Positions 18,405-27,336 of a stretch of DNA of 64,000 nt are shown piece by piece. Source of the DNA: Candidatus Poribacteria bacterium (GTDB lineage: Bacteria > Poribacteria > WGA-4E > WGA-3G). Every line of letters starts with the position of its first letter. Positions within the stretch are counted from its first letter, which is position 1. Where the stretch lies: positions 220,313-284,312 of the forward strand of contig JAGFCA010000005.1 of NCBI GenBank assembly GCA_022394755.1, in the 5' to 3' direction. The notes under the pieces are model-generated. The model was not told the origin of the DNA and ran no database searches. It saw only the letters and a list, made by a program, of their open reading frames with translations. A program made the position numbers and the translations under genes.

Positions 18405-18474
18405 AAACAGATCGTTAATTTTTACGAAAACCACTAAATTAACACCTATTAGGATTCGTAAACTCGATCTGTTT
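18405..18474. other. Long imperfect hairpin
   Basis: AAACAGATCG (18405-18414) pairs with CGATCTGTTT (18465-18474), and the nested TTTACGAA (18421-18428) pairs with TTCGTAAA (18455-18462). Two paired blocks in register make chance less likely. It could end a minus-strand transcript from 18722, though no U-run is present. Confidence 0.4.
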
Positions 18475-18521
18475 ATAAAATGTTAAACAATCAATTAGAT
18501 ACGCTATTATATGCTACTGCT

Positions 18522-18623
18522 TCATTGTTTATCAGATCCATCTTCTGGATATAATACTATGATAGAGGAGATCATAATTATTGCATAATATGCAAGTAGG
18601 TTTGATACAGTAAAAAACTCCAT
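18522..18623 (-). CDS. Possible 33-residue membrane microprotein
   Basis: On the minus strand an ATG at 18623 opens a 33-codon frame ending in TGA. The product starts MEFFTVSNLLAYYAIIMI, continues through a hydrophobic stretch (SSIIVLY), and ends in a charged tail (PEDGSDKQ): one predicted membrane helix of ~20 residues. GGAG lies 8 bases before the ATG. About 99 bases upstream is a consensus sigma-54 promoter on the same strand. The size and layout resemble subunit-type microproteins (KdpF, CydX class), but no family is recognised. A frame this short can arise by chance; promoter, ribosome site and helix together are the support. Confidence 0.35.
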   Translation of the reverse strand: MEFFTVSNLLAYYAIIMISSIIVLYPEDGSDKQ

Positions 18624-18721
18624 TCTTCTTACTCCAATTTAGGCAGACATATTCATAGGATAAATATCACTATCGCTGTGTTCATACAATTGATACTTTG
18701 TTGAAAAACTGTACAAATTTT

Positions 18722-18737
18722 AGCAAATATCGTGCCA
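18722..18737 (-). promoter_or_regulatory. Sigma-54 (-24/-12) promoter on the minus strand
   Basis: Read on the minus strand, TGGCACGatatTTGCT matches the sigma-54 consensus at every specified position. It points away from leuC, toward the small frame at 18522-18623. It is the second such site in the window; the first is at 5815-5830. Confidence 0.6.
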
Positions 18738-19375
18738 ACGCAACAAATTTACTCATTTATCTTTACTCTTTTCATATTTCAGTGTATTACTACCACCGTC
18801 AAATATAGATATAGAGAGATTTTATAGTAAAGTATCTTAGTTAATAATATTTAGGTATTTTAATTCAGTAGAATCCTTAGAACATTACAAATCTTAGATA
18901 AAAGACATTAATTGTTTACCAACTGGCATTAATTGTCATTCATAGAATCAAATATATACCTCAAATAATTTATCAAAAATTTGGCTTTATCTCTTCAATT
19001 CCTATGCGATTGCCATTTTTTCTGTTTTCTTATGATAAATAGAGGATTCAATTTTTTCTGTAATCACTGAAGAAGCTGCAGATTTTTGTATTGAATTATC
19101 ACGTTAATTAGTTCGTCTGAACTATGGATTAATTGAATATCCTGATTTCAGGATACAAGACTTTTTAATAGTGTAAGTAGTAGGAAGATTACAAACAAAA
19201 GATTGTGATACAAACGGGGCATGTCTGAGTTAGCCTTAAATTAAGTAACCAAAATCAGAATCACGGTACGAATGTAATTAAGACATTGAAGGAAAACCGT
19301 ACATATTGTGGCGGGAAAGAGATATTCTCTTCCGAATTTTCCATAGTAAGTATAGCGATAAAACTGTACACACAC

Positions 19376-19404
19376 TTGACATACCAGTAATCATCTGGTA
19401 TATT
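19376..19404 (+). promoter_or_regulatory. Sigma-70 promoter upstream of leuC with an internal dyad
   Basis: TTGACA (19376-19381) and TATATT (19399-19404) are 17 bp apart. The spacer contains the inverted repeat ATACCAG (19381-19387) / CTGGTAT (19395-19401), a likely operator. The predicted leader to leuC is about 535 bases long. No T-box or leucine-codon attenuator was seen in it. Confidence 0.6.
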
Positions 19405-19946
19405 TAAATCTGGATAATTTTGGATTATACGACCATCCCGCTATACACCATTAATGGAACAACACAGTAAAGGTAGTATTCCCAGTCGTACAAATGAATC
19501 AAACTGTCGCAATTAATCCAACGTCAGAGGTAAGAGGTTAAAGTATAATATGAGCTTGCTTCTCTCCAACTCCTCTCGCAACGCATGTCTTAGCACTTAA
19601 TGGAGTGAAGGCCACACATGAAACTCAATTATGAAAGTACTGCTTGAATGTATGGTGAAACCAATGTATTCTGTACAGATCAGTACGTTGCTTTACGCAT
19701 AGTATTAAGTGAATTCAATCTCAATCAGAAACGCATTAGCAAATATCCGAAACTTAGACACAATTTTGGGAAGTTCTCCTCTAATGCGGATGGAGATGCT
19801 TTGTATGAACAGAAAGCATTGATTGTAAAAGATGGTATGTTGCAACCATTTTAGTCACATCTCAAGAGCATTAATATGAGCTTAGAAGACAACTGAACTA
19901 TAGCTAACTGTAATTTCTAAACTAAATTTCTCGGAAAAATCATAAC

Positions 19947-21350
19947 ATGAATAGAAAAACAATGTACGAAAAGATATGGGATTCACATCTCGTCCGGGCA
20001 TCCGAAGACGAAGTTCCCATACTATATATTGACACACACCTTGTACACGAAGTCACATCTCCACAAGCGTTTGAAGGATTACGGATCAATAACAGAAAAG
20101 TACGAAGACCAGAGTCAACCTTCGCAACAATGGATCACAACGTGCCGACAACTGATCGAAGTCTACCCATCAAAGACCAGATTGCTGCGAAACAGATGGA
20201 GACGCTCTCGCAAAACTGTGAAGAGTTTGACATACCACTCTACGACATCAACAGTCCTGATCAAGGAATCGTCCATGTCATCGGACCTGAACTTGGCATC
20301 ACACAACCCGGTATGACAATTGTTTGTGGTGATAGCCACACCTCAACGCATGGTGCATTAGGTGCACTCGCTTTCGGTATCGGTACAAGCGAAATTGAAC
20401 ATGTCCTCGCAACACAATGCTTGCTGCAACATAAATCCGATACATTTGAAATCCGCGTGGACGGAACACTTCCATACGGGGTAACAGCAAAAGACATCAT
20501 CCTCTCTATTATCGGACATATCGGTATTGATGGTGGCAACGGGGCAGTCGTTGAATACACAGGTTCCACTATCCGATCCCTTAGCATTGAAGAACGGATG
20601 ACAGTATGTAATATGTCAATTGAGGCAGGTGCAAGGGCAGGTATGATTGCTCCTGATGATGCAACCTATGAATATCTTGCAGGAAAACGTTTCGCCCCGA
20701 AAAACGAAGAATTCGATGATGCAGTCGAACGATGGAAACAACTCCCTACAGATGACGGCGCAACTTATGATAGAACACTCGTACTTGATGCTGCAGATAT
20801 AGCACCACAAGTCACCTGGGGAACAAACCCCGGTATGGTCACAGATGTCACTGGACAGGTACCAGACCCCGATACAATGTCATCACAAGATGAAAAACGT
20901 GCAACTGAACACGCATTAGAATATATGGGATTAATACCCGGTACACCTATGACTGACATCCCTGTAGAAAGAGTTTTTATTGGAAGTTGTACAAACTCAC
21001 GTATTAGTGATCTCCGTGCAGCAGCAGAGGTTGCAAAAGGTAGAAAGGTTGCTGATACGGTTAGTGCAATGGTTGTCCCTGGATCACAAGCCGTCAAACG
21101 ACAAGCCGAAGCTGAAGGACTTCACAAGATCTTCCAATCAGCAGGTTTCGAATGGCGAGAAGCAGGATGCAGTATGTGTCTCGGAATGAATCCAGACACG
21201 TTAACACCAGGACAAAGGTGTGCCAGTACATCTAACAGAAACTTTGAAGGCAGACAAGGTAAAGGTGGACGCACACATCTCGTAAGTCCACAAATGGCAG
21301 CTGCAACTGCTGTAACAGGTCATTTTGTTGATATTCGGACATTTGGATAA
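19947..21350 (+). CDS. leuC: 3-isopropylmalate dehydratase large subunit
   Basis: LeuC is the aconitase-family large subunit that pairs with LeuD to isomerise 2- to 3-isopropylmalate in leucine biosynthesis. It has 467 residues, the usual length. The [4Fe-4S] ligands are C348 (FIGSCTNSR), C408 and C411 ([11 protein letters not shown]), matching the E. coli positions almost exactly. Other family motifs are [29 protein letters not shown] and [16 protein letters not shown]. No clear Shine-Dalgarno is present (weak CGGAAA). The partner leuD lies 730 bases downstream, beyond an inserted toxin-antitoxin pair. Confidence 0.97.
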   Translation: MNRKTMYEKIWDSHLVRASEDEVPILYIDTHLVHEVTSPQAFEGLRINNRKVRRPESTFATMDHNVPTTDRSLPIKDQIAAKQMETLSQNCEEFDIPLYDINSPDQGIVHVIGPELGITQPGMTIVCGDSHTSTHGALGALAFGIGTSEIEHVLATQCLLQHKSDTFEIRVDGTLPYGVTAKDIILSIIGHIGIDGGNGAVVEYTGSTIRSLSIEERMTVCNMSIEAGARAGMIAPDDATYEYLAGKRFAPKNEEFDDAVERWKQLPTDDGATYDRTLVLDAADIAPQVTWGTNPGMVTDVTGQVPDPDTMSSQDEKRATEHALEYMGLIPGTPMTDIPVERVFIGSCTNSRISDLRAAAEVAKGRKVADTVSAMVVPGSQAVKRQAEAEGLHKIFQSAGFEWREAGCSMCLGMNPDTLTPGQRCASTSNRNFEGRQGKGGRTHLVSPQMAAATAVTGHFVDIRTFG

Positions 21351-21421
21351 ACAGAAATAGATATACACAAGATGACAAGTGTATATGATAAAAATCCTAT
21401 AATCAGCAATACAGGTATAAA

Positions 21422-21625
21422 ATGGAATCTATAATCATTGAAAAAATTAGAAAACTCCCTCCCCAACTTCAAGAAGAAGTTATCAAATTTATTGATTCTC
21501 TAAATGCCGGAGAAGTTCAAAATAGAAAAAAACCAAACTTAGAATGGATTGGGGGATTAAAAGCATACCGAGACCAGTATACTTCCCTTGAACTTCAGAA
21601 AAAAGCTTCTGATTGGAGGGGTTAG
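21422..21625 (+). CDS. DUF2281-type antitoxin of a VapBC-like pair
   Basis: This 67-residue protein begins MESIIIEKIRKLPPQLQEEV and continues IKFIDSL, the DUF2281 pattern of short helical proteins often placed before PIN toxins as antitoxins. Its C-terminus (YTSLELQKKASDWRG) would wrap the toxin. The stop codon TAG overlaps the GTG start of the next gene by one base (TAGTG), indicating translational coupling. It lies between leuC and leuD. There is a TATAAT at 21398-21403 but no good -35. Confidence 0.8.
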   Translation: MESIIIEKIRKLPPQLQEEVIKFIDSLNAGEVQNRKKPNLEWIGGLKAYRDQYTSLELQKKASDWRG

Positions 21626-22017
21626 TGTACCTCGCAGATACCAATATTTTTCTTGAAGCATTGTTGGAGCAAGATAAAACAGGAGAGGTCCAATCATTCT
21701 TAGAAATTATTGATTTGAAAACAATCTTTATCACTGATTTATCACTGCACTCTATAGGTATTATTTTACACCGGTTGAAGAAATTTGGTGTCTTTAACTC
21801 GTTTATAGATGATATAATTGTTGATGGTGTAGGTATCCTTTCATTACCTCCAGAAGAGATAAAAACATTAGACTTGATAGCTGATGAATTCAATCTTGAC
21901 TTTGATGATGCATACCAATATGCTGTTGCCGCTAAATATGAATTGAAACTCATCAGTTTTGACACAGATTTTGATAGGACTAAGATGCAACGGTTGGAAC
22001 CTATTGATGTCCTATAA
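21625..22017 (+). CDS. PIN-domain ribonuclease toxin (VapC-like)
   Basis: This 130-residue PIN-domain protein is read from GTG at 21625, with GGAGG five bases upstream; a TTG at 21613 would add four residues but overlaps the ribosome site. The PIN acidic residues are visible: LADTN at residues 3-7, then [21 protein letters not shown] near the C-terminus, the usual D-D-A and SFDxDF pattern. VapC toxins cut RNA in a metal-dependent way and are held inactive by the antitoxin just upstream. The pair splits leuC from leuD. Confidence 0.85.
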   Translation: MYLADTNIFLEALLEQDKTGEVQSFLEIIDLKTIFITDLSLHSIGIILHRLKKFGVFNSFIDDIIVDGVGILSLPPEEIKTLDLIADEFNLDFDDAYQYAVAAKYELKLISFDTDFDRTKMQRLEPIDVL

Positions 22018-22082
22018 GATTTCTTGAGTGTATAATATCCAATACATCAGACTATATACATTCCGAAGGAGTAATTAGAATA

Positions 22083-22673
22083 ATGGATGCATTTAAAGAA
22101 CACGTTGGATTTGTCGTGCCACTTGACCGAATTAATGTTGATACCGACCAGATAATACCAAAACAATTTCTAAAACGAATTGAACGTACAGGATTCGGTG
22201 AATTCCTATTTTTCGACTGGCGATATCTTGAGAACGGAGATCCAAATCCGGATTTTATCTTAAACCAACCCCGGTATGCTGACGCAAGTATTCTCATTGC
22301 AGGAATAAACTTCGGCTGTGGTAGTTCACGTGAACATGCACCATGGGCACTTCAGCAATACGGTTTTAAAGCAATTCTCGCACCCTCCTTTGCAGACATC
22401 TTCCGCAACAACTGCTATAAGAATGGTATCCTACCAATATCTTTACCTGCAGATGTGATTACAGAACTGAGCAAAGCAGCACAAGACACAGAAGGCTACC
22501 AATTAATGGTCGACTTGGAAGTACAATCTGTCATTTGTCCTGATGATACCACCCACACATTTGAGATCGGGGACTTTGAAAAATACTGTCTTCTAAACGG
22601 ACTTGACGAAATCGGTTGGACACTTCAATATGAAGGCGACATTACAGCATTTGAAAACCAAAATCGCCTATAG
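22083..22673 (+). CDS. leuD: 3-isopropylmalate dehydratase small subunit
   Basis: LeuD is the swivelling-domain small subunit that completes isopropylmalate isomerase with LeuC. It has 196 residues, the normal length. Signatures: [25 protein letters not shown] at the N-terminus, then the substrate-loop motif [14 protein letters not shown] and [26 protein letters not shown] precedes the ATG. It is in the same direction as leuC but separated by the VapBC-like pair, so expression may depend on read-through. Confidence 0.96.
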   Translation: MDAFKEHVGFVVPLDRINVDTDQIIPKQFLKRIERTGFGEFLFFDWRYLENGDPNPDFILNQPRYADASILIAGINFGCGSSREHAPWALQQYGFKAILAPSFADIFRNNCYKNGILPISLPADVITELSKAAQDTEGYQLMVDLEVQSVICPDDTTHTFEIGDFEKYCLLNGLDEIGWTLQYEGDITAFENQNRL

Positions 22674-23103
22674 TATTAATCAGACATTGGAATGTTGCAA
22701 TGGTTTTAGATTGATACTTTAAACAAATTCTACATAAGCAATATTAAATAATAACTTATCAATTTTCCGATTTTTCCACAGCCACTGAACCCGTAGGGGC
22801 GGGGTTTCCCCGCCCGTCATTCACGTACAATGTGAATATTTAATATTGAAACTTGCTTAAATCCAATTTAAATATTGAAATATTACTAATTCACGGTAGG
22901 TTCGGTTTCTAACCGAACCATTTCTCACCCCTTAGCAAACTCGGTTTAAGGAGAATACCTAAATGATATTAATACCTTTGAGTCATTAATTTCTAAATTC
23001 TTAATTTAGAAGGGTGAAAAGTGTATTGGAAAACTTTCTAAACTTTAGTTAAAATTATTGCAGAAAATCAAAATGAATTTACAAGATAAAATCTAATAGA
23101 ACA
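22674..23103. repeat. Intergenic region with two GTAGG palindromic repeats
   Basis: Two copies of the GTAGG repeat lie here. One at 22793-22815 has GC-rich arms (GGGGCGGGG / CCCCGCCC). The other at 22896-22919 begins GTAGGTTCGG and ends CCGAACC. A separate AT-rich hairpin TTCTAAATT/AATTTAGAA is at 22991-23011. The rest shows no coding frame. Confidence 0.65.
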
Positions 23104-23805
23104 ATGAAGTACAAAGCCATCATATTCGACCTATACGGTACTTTAGTTCCAATCTTCAGCAGGAAAGTATATGACCCCGTATTAGTTAAAATGGCAAATA
23201 TCCTTAATGTCCCTTATCAAGAATTTTGGAAGATAAAGACAGAAACCATTAACGATAGATCTTTAGGGTTTCATTCTGCAGAAGACCACATCAAAGATTT
23301 AGGTCTTCGTTTAAATGTTTCAGTCAATAAAATCCAAATTGAAGAAATATTGGCAATTAGTAATAAATTTACAAGGAACTCTCTAATACCAGATCCTGAA
23401 GTATTACAAGCGTTAAATCAACTAAAATCTAAAGGGTTTTTTCTCGGTTTAATAACAAACTGTAACAAATCCGTTCCGATGGAATATCCGAATTCTCCCT
23501 TAGCAAAATACATCGACATACCAGTTTTCTCTTGTGAAGAACACATCAAGAAACCATCCACTCTAATATACGAAATAGCTTGTGATCGACTAAACATAAA
23601 ACCAAAAGAATGTGTATATGTCGGTGATGGTAGTAGTAAAGAACTTACCGGTGCATACGCTGTTGGAATGCTCCCAATTTTAAAACGTACAGACTTATCA
23701 GATGCCTATGACCCACATCGATCAGATGTAGAAAATTGGTACGGTACAACAATTGATGAAATCTCACAACTATCAAACATGCTACCCGATTTTGTGGTAC
23801 CTTAA
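23104..23805 (+). CDS. HAD-superfamily hydrolase
   Basis: This 233-residue haloacid-dehalogenase-like protein has the nucleophile motif FDLYGTL (D9), an alpha-helical cap at about residues 20-90, motif II in LGLITNCN, and motifs III/IV around KKPS (Lys) and VYVGDGSSKELTGA. The DxYGT form rather than DxDGT is common in dehalogenase-like members; the substrate (phosphate ester or haloacid) cannot be told. No operon partner is evident; the selenoprotein gene begins about 200 bases later. Confidence 0.88.
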   Translation: MKYKAIIFDLYGTLVPIFSRKVYDPVLVKMANILNVPYQEFWKIKTETINDRSLGFHSAEDHIKDLGLRLNVSVNKIQIEEILAISNKFTRNSLIPDPEVLQALNQLKSKGFFLGLITNCNKSVPMEYPNSPLAKYIDIPVFSCEEHIKKPSTLIYEIACDRLNIKPKECVYVGDGSSKELTGAYAVGMLPILKRTDLSDAYDPHRSDVENWYGTTIDEISQLSNMLPDFVVP

Positions 23806-24012
23806 TTGTAACACCACTTATGTATCAACGTAATACAAGTCGTGAAAATAAAACTCTTCCTACCTACGGTATACCAAATATTCAAACTATAATCTAATTG
23901 TATGTTCCATCCACAAAACTCCAAAGTGCATCCAAAGTTGTGTATAAGTAGTCATTGTCTTCTTTCTATTAACAATGATATCCTCAGCCAAAAAGGAAGT
24001 TTATTACTATAC

Positions 24013-25602
24013 ATGGAAACTATAACAAAGAAAATAACGCTTAATCTTGACAAGGACGCAGAAGTGTCTGTAAAAGGTTTCATTGCCCCAATTGAGTACT
24101 CCTCGTATAACTTTCATATAGAGTGGAACGCTCTGGCAAATCTGCGCGCTGCTGAAGCAGAAATAAAGTATTCCGCCTCAACCTTCTGGGATTTTTTTCC
24201 TAAGGAGCCCGTCTCTGTCGGTACACCTTGGGAGATTGAGCGCGCCGGTGCTCTTGAGTTGTTGAAGCAACTCCATCCCAATCCATCTTTCGGTATGCGT
24301 GCGGAGTTACCGGACCACAAAATTGAATCTCAAGGACTTTGGGCTTGCCTTCGCGCCTATAACACTGAAATCGCTGACATTGTGTTCCGGATACATGCAC
24401 AATTTGCACTAAAAGATGGTTGGTTCACGCCTTCGCAGTTTACCGGACATCTTGTGATTGATAGAATTAAAAGATCAGTTGCCTTCTTTCAGATGTCTGT
24501 TCCTAAAGGTATCATAAACTTTGGTGCTAAATGGAAGATTGATCCAAACGAAGAGGGACATATTACAGATAACGGTTTCTGCCCACAAATAGATCTCTGT
24601 GCTGGTATAGAAAACGTAGGACGAAACACTGAATTTATAGAAGCTATCACACAAGAAGCAGTGGAACACAAATTAGGTCTCTGCTTCTACAAATCGCAGC
24701 AAATTAATTGGGTATCGCTTGAAGAAGCGTTGGAGATGGCATCCGCACAACAGAAACCGATCCATGCCATCTCAATAGATGGACCGCTCTTGGACGAATC
24801 CTGCTGAGGGAGCGGGAAATATTTGAGGACAGGTGTCCTCTCTAATGATCAAATTATCGAATTTTTGAACGACAATTTCATTAACACATGGGTCCCCAAT
24901 TGTGAATTAGGACGTATCCAAAGTTTACGGGAACCGATTGCCAAAAGACACAAATACGAGGGTAAAACGTTTGACACAACGCACCCGTTAGCACAAACGA
25001 TTATCAAGGGATGGAAAACTGGATCTAAAAAAGGCTCACCGGTGGATTGCTTGGTTATATCGTCGACGCTTGAACTCATGGGCAGACAACCCGCTAATGA
25101 ACTCAGCGAAAATATTAAGTATAGTAGACACCGACGGGTTGAGTATTACCTAACATTTTTCAAAAAAGCCTTGGAAGGAAAACAGCCCGGATTGGGGAAC
25201 ATTGTTCTCACACCTGAGCAGCCTTCGCAGTCGGTGTTGGATCTTTTCCGGACACCAACGGTAGGCTATCAGGATTATACCGTAGTCGTGATTGATACCA
25301 CAGCGTTTGAAAACGGAGGTACACTCAGCATTGACCTTGAAATCGGTAGGGAAGAAGGGGAAGCAGCATTCTATCTGTTTGATGGTAATATAGAACTATC
25401 CACAGAAGAAGAATCACCGAAAGACGAGATTACTTCGGTGTGGGGTGAACCCGGGGACACCCATCAAATTATGTACGTTTTCGACCAAGGTCAATTTTTT
25501 AAGTTGGGTGTTACCGGACATTGGGCAAAAGATGAACCGTGTGTCAATGCTTTTCATGCCAAAATCTCGGTAGAGGAAAATCAGAGCGAATTAACAAACT
25601 AA
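24013..25602 (+). CDS. Selenoprotein N-like selenoprotein with in-frame UGA (Sec)
   Basis: A naive reading gives two adjacent frames (to 24807 and from 24823), but they share one phase and are separated only by TGA at 24805-24807. Read through as selenocysteine, the junction is DESC-U-GSGKYLR, followed by FLNDNFINTWV. Human selenoprotein N (SELENON) has the same local pattern: KPxHSI before it, SCUGSG, LR, then LLNESFISTW and an FPVE segment (here SPVDCL). From the ATG at 24013 the protein is 529 residues with Sec at 265; a thioredoxin-like fold is likely around the motif. An upstream ATG at 23902 would add 37 residues but has no ribosome site; AAGGAAG lies 13 bases before 24013. A SECIS hairpin follows the UGA. 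The DNA looks more GC-rich than its neighbours. The function is probably thiol redox; the partner is unknown. Confidence 0.88.
24825..24840 (+). promoter_or_regulatory. Bacterial SECIS hairpin
   Basis: GAGGAC-AGGT-GTCCTC forms a perfect 6-bp stem with a 4-nt loop. It lies 17 bases after the UGA, with the loop 23 bases after it. Bacterial SECIS rules call for an upper stem of 4-16 bp, a loop with G in its first two bases and a 16-37 nt gap to the loop; all are met. The GGU in the loop also occurs in the E. coli fdhF element. SelB would bind here. Confidence 0.8.
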
Positions 25603-25626
25603 CAAAATCATTCTCAACTTAATACC

Positions 25627-25700
25627 AACGAAAATGTAACCCTCAATAGTCTCATTGTACCAATTGAGTATACAAAATACAACTTCCATACAATCGAATT
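25627..25700 (+). pseudogene. Remnant copy of the selenoprotein N-terminus
   Basis: Just after the selenoprotein stop codon, this stretch reads NVTLNSLIVPIEYTKYNFHT. It matches EVSVKGFIAPIEYSSYNFHI near the selenoprotein start (about residues 17-36), and the DNA is also similar (both have CCAATTGAGTA). The frame then degrades. It appears to be the leftover of a tandem duplicate or a recombination scar. Confidence 0.6.
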
Positions 25701-25842
25701 ATGTAAGAAACATTTTGACTTTTACAGTAATTTGTGGTATTTTTAATTGAATTTGTTCCACCCTCAATTATAATTATATAAAAAAGCAGTAACTGGAATA
25801 GATTTGTGTGTAATCCTACATCTTTAAATCAGTTACAGCGAG

Positions 25843-25868
25843 AGACCGCATTTTGTAAAATACGGTCT
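25843..25868. terminator. Terminator-like hairpin before the first HEAT lipoprotein gene
   Basis: AGACCGCATTTT pairs with AAAATACGGTCT around a 2-nt GT turn with one C-A mismatch; the sequence AATTTTAT follows. It probably terminates the selenoprotein transcript, or acts as a leader hairpin for the gene at 25901. Confidence 0.55.
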
Positions 25869-25900
25869 AATTTTATGTTAACGGAGAAATATAGGACATT

Positions 25901-27106
25901 ATGAAGAACTATAAAATTCTTTCACTGTTTCTTATCCTAATCACCATCCTTGGTTGTAATACAAAACCAAAAGGACCAAGTCATTTATCGGTAGGAAAGA
26001 GCAAACTCATTAAAAGTGGTCTTGCATTAGAATCAATTAATCACCTCAAGGAAGCAGAGAAAATAGAAGAGGATCGGTCAGAAGCACGCGCACTATTAGT
26101 CATTGCATATTCTCATGGTCTTGCTACAGAAGCAGCAAAAAGTTTTAAACGTGAAGCAGAATTTATTGAAGAAAGAAAAAATAGAATTGCTGCCATGGAT
26201 GACACAGAGATAAATAAGTTGATTGAAATAATTAGTAAACAATCACAAGTACAGAAAAGTGGATTAAATGCTTTAGCCGAAAAAGGTACAGAGGCAGCGG
26301 TTCAAATTGTTGACCATATCGTCAAAAAATCATATCCAGATGCTCAACAAATACTATTATCTCTTCTAATTCAGATCGGACCTGATGCCGTTAATCCAAT
26401 TTTAGATAGAATTAATGATGCACAAATAAATTCTTCAGAAAAAATAAAACTCATCAGTGTAATCGGGGATATCGGAGATAAGACTGCTCTTGAGAAATTA
26501 CAGAGTATTGACACAGAAACTATGAATTCCGCCCTTAGAATGGAAATTCTTACAACACTCTATAGACTTGGGGATGAGAAGCATAAGTCTGAGATTACAA
26601 AAGGATTAACATCAGATAATGTCGGTGTTCGGCGCGCATCAGCAAAAGCAATGAGAGATATTACTAATGTAAATGAAAACATTCTAATATCATCATTAAA
26701 AGACACTGACACTCTCGTAGTTTCTAATATTGCAAAAGCATTATCTGTACATAAAACAAAAAATGCAGTAAAGCCTTTGGCAGATATCCTAAAGAGTCAA
26801 CACGGAAAGTCAACAAAGCAAGCGGTAATTAATACTCTTACTGATTATACAAAAGTTAAATCAGATCTTTCAAGAGGTTTAGCAAAACATCTCGCTGAAA
26901 TGTTAATCAATCAAGAAGTAAGCAATGCTGAGGATCGTGTCCGAGTGGTACAGTTACTAAAAAACGACTCTTTGGTAAAACAACTAAAAGCCCTCAGGCT
27001 TGTTGATGATATAGACAGCAGACTCTATGATTATTCACAAAAATATGAGGATAGCTCATTCGTGAAAACCGAACTCAATAATCTATTTGAACAAATACGT
27101 AAATAG
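25901..27106 (+). CDS. HEAT-repeat lipoprotein, first of a tandem pair
   Basis: This 401-residue protein has a lipoprotein signal (LILITILGC, lipobox Cys about residue 19). The mature chain is helical throughout: residues ~25-110 include ALLVIAYSHGLATEAAKSF, and from ~120 on come HEAT-like repeats (LQSIDTETMNSALRMEILTTLYRLGD, GLTSDNVGVRRASAKAMRDI, SLKDTDTLVVSNIAKALSVH). It is probably a periplasmic membrane-anchored scaffold; no enzymatic motif is seen. It is clearly homologous to the next gene (27337-28536) over the whole length. CGGAG lies upstream of the ATG. Confidence 0.8.
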   Translation: MKNYKILSLFLILITILGCNTKPKGPSHLSVGKSKLIKSGLALESINHLKEAEKIEEDRSEARALLVIAYSHGLATEAAKSFKREAEFIEERKNRIAAMDDTEINKLIEIISKQSQVQKSGLNALAEKGTEAAVQIVDHIVKKSYPDAQQILLSLLIQIGPDAVNPILDRINDAQINSSEKIKLISVIGDIGDKTALEKLQSIDTETMNSALRMEILTTLYRLGDEKHKSEITKGLTSDNVGVRRASAKAMRDITNVNENILISSLKDTDTLVVSNIAKALSVHKTKNAVKPLADILKSQHGKSTKQAVINTLTDYTKVKSDLSRGLAKHLAEMLINQEVSNAEDRVRVVQLLKNDSLVKQLKALRLVDDIDSRLYDYSQKYEDSSFVKTELNNLFEQIRK

Positions 27107-27203
27107 ATTGAGTAAAAATGTCTTCAATATCATCCGACTGGTATTTCTTAAATTGTACTATAACAATTGTTACATAGACGAATCAACACAATTGAAAAAG
27201 TGC

Positions 27204-27232
27204 TTGACACAAAAGTGTGTGTGATTTACTAT
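27204..27232 (+). promoter_or_regulatory. Sigma-70 promoter of the second HEAT lipoprotein gene
   Basis: TTGACA (27204-27209) and TACTAT (27227-27232) are 17 bp apart. The spacer has an ACAC-aaaa-GTGT dyad next to the -35. The second paralogue is thus transcribed on its own. Confidence 0.6.
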
Positions 27233-27336
27233 AGTAAGATTGGGATATACCTTAGTTTAATCATCAAGATTTCACGATAAGCAATCCCTATTTTATTGCT
27301 CTTACGCTGATGTTAGAAGGAGAAAACGAACGTAAC

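Larger units (their letters stand above)
18205..19946. other. Long gene-poor region before leuC
   Basis: This 1.74-kb stretch has no confident long gene. It holds a GTAGG palindromic repeat (18277-18302), a long imperfect hairpin (18405-18474), a possible 33-codon minus-strand gene (18522-18623) below a sigma-54 promoter (18722-18737), and the leuC promoter (19376-19404). No tRNA, RNase P, tmRNA or SRP RNA signature was recognised. A 68-codon plus frame at 19648-19854 is not convincing. Confidence 0.5.

Noticed and set aside
19648..19854. 68-codon frame upstream of leuC as a gene
   Set aside because: No ribosome site, no recognised motif and no neighbouring support; it lies in the long leader of leuC and looks like a chance frame.
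20029..20316. Overlapping frames inside leuC and other large genes
   Set aside because: They are out-of-phase shadows of well-supported genes and show no domain of their own.
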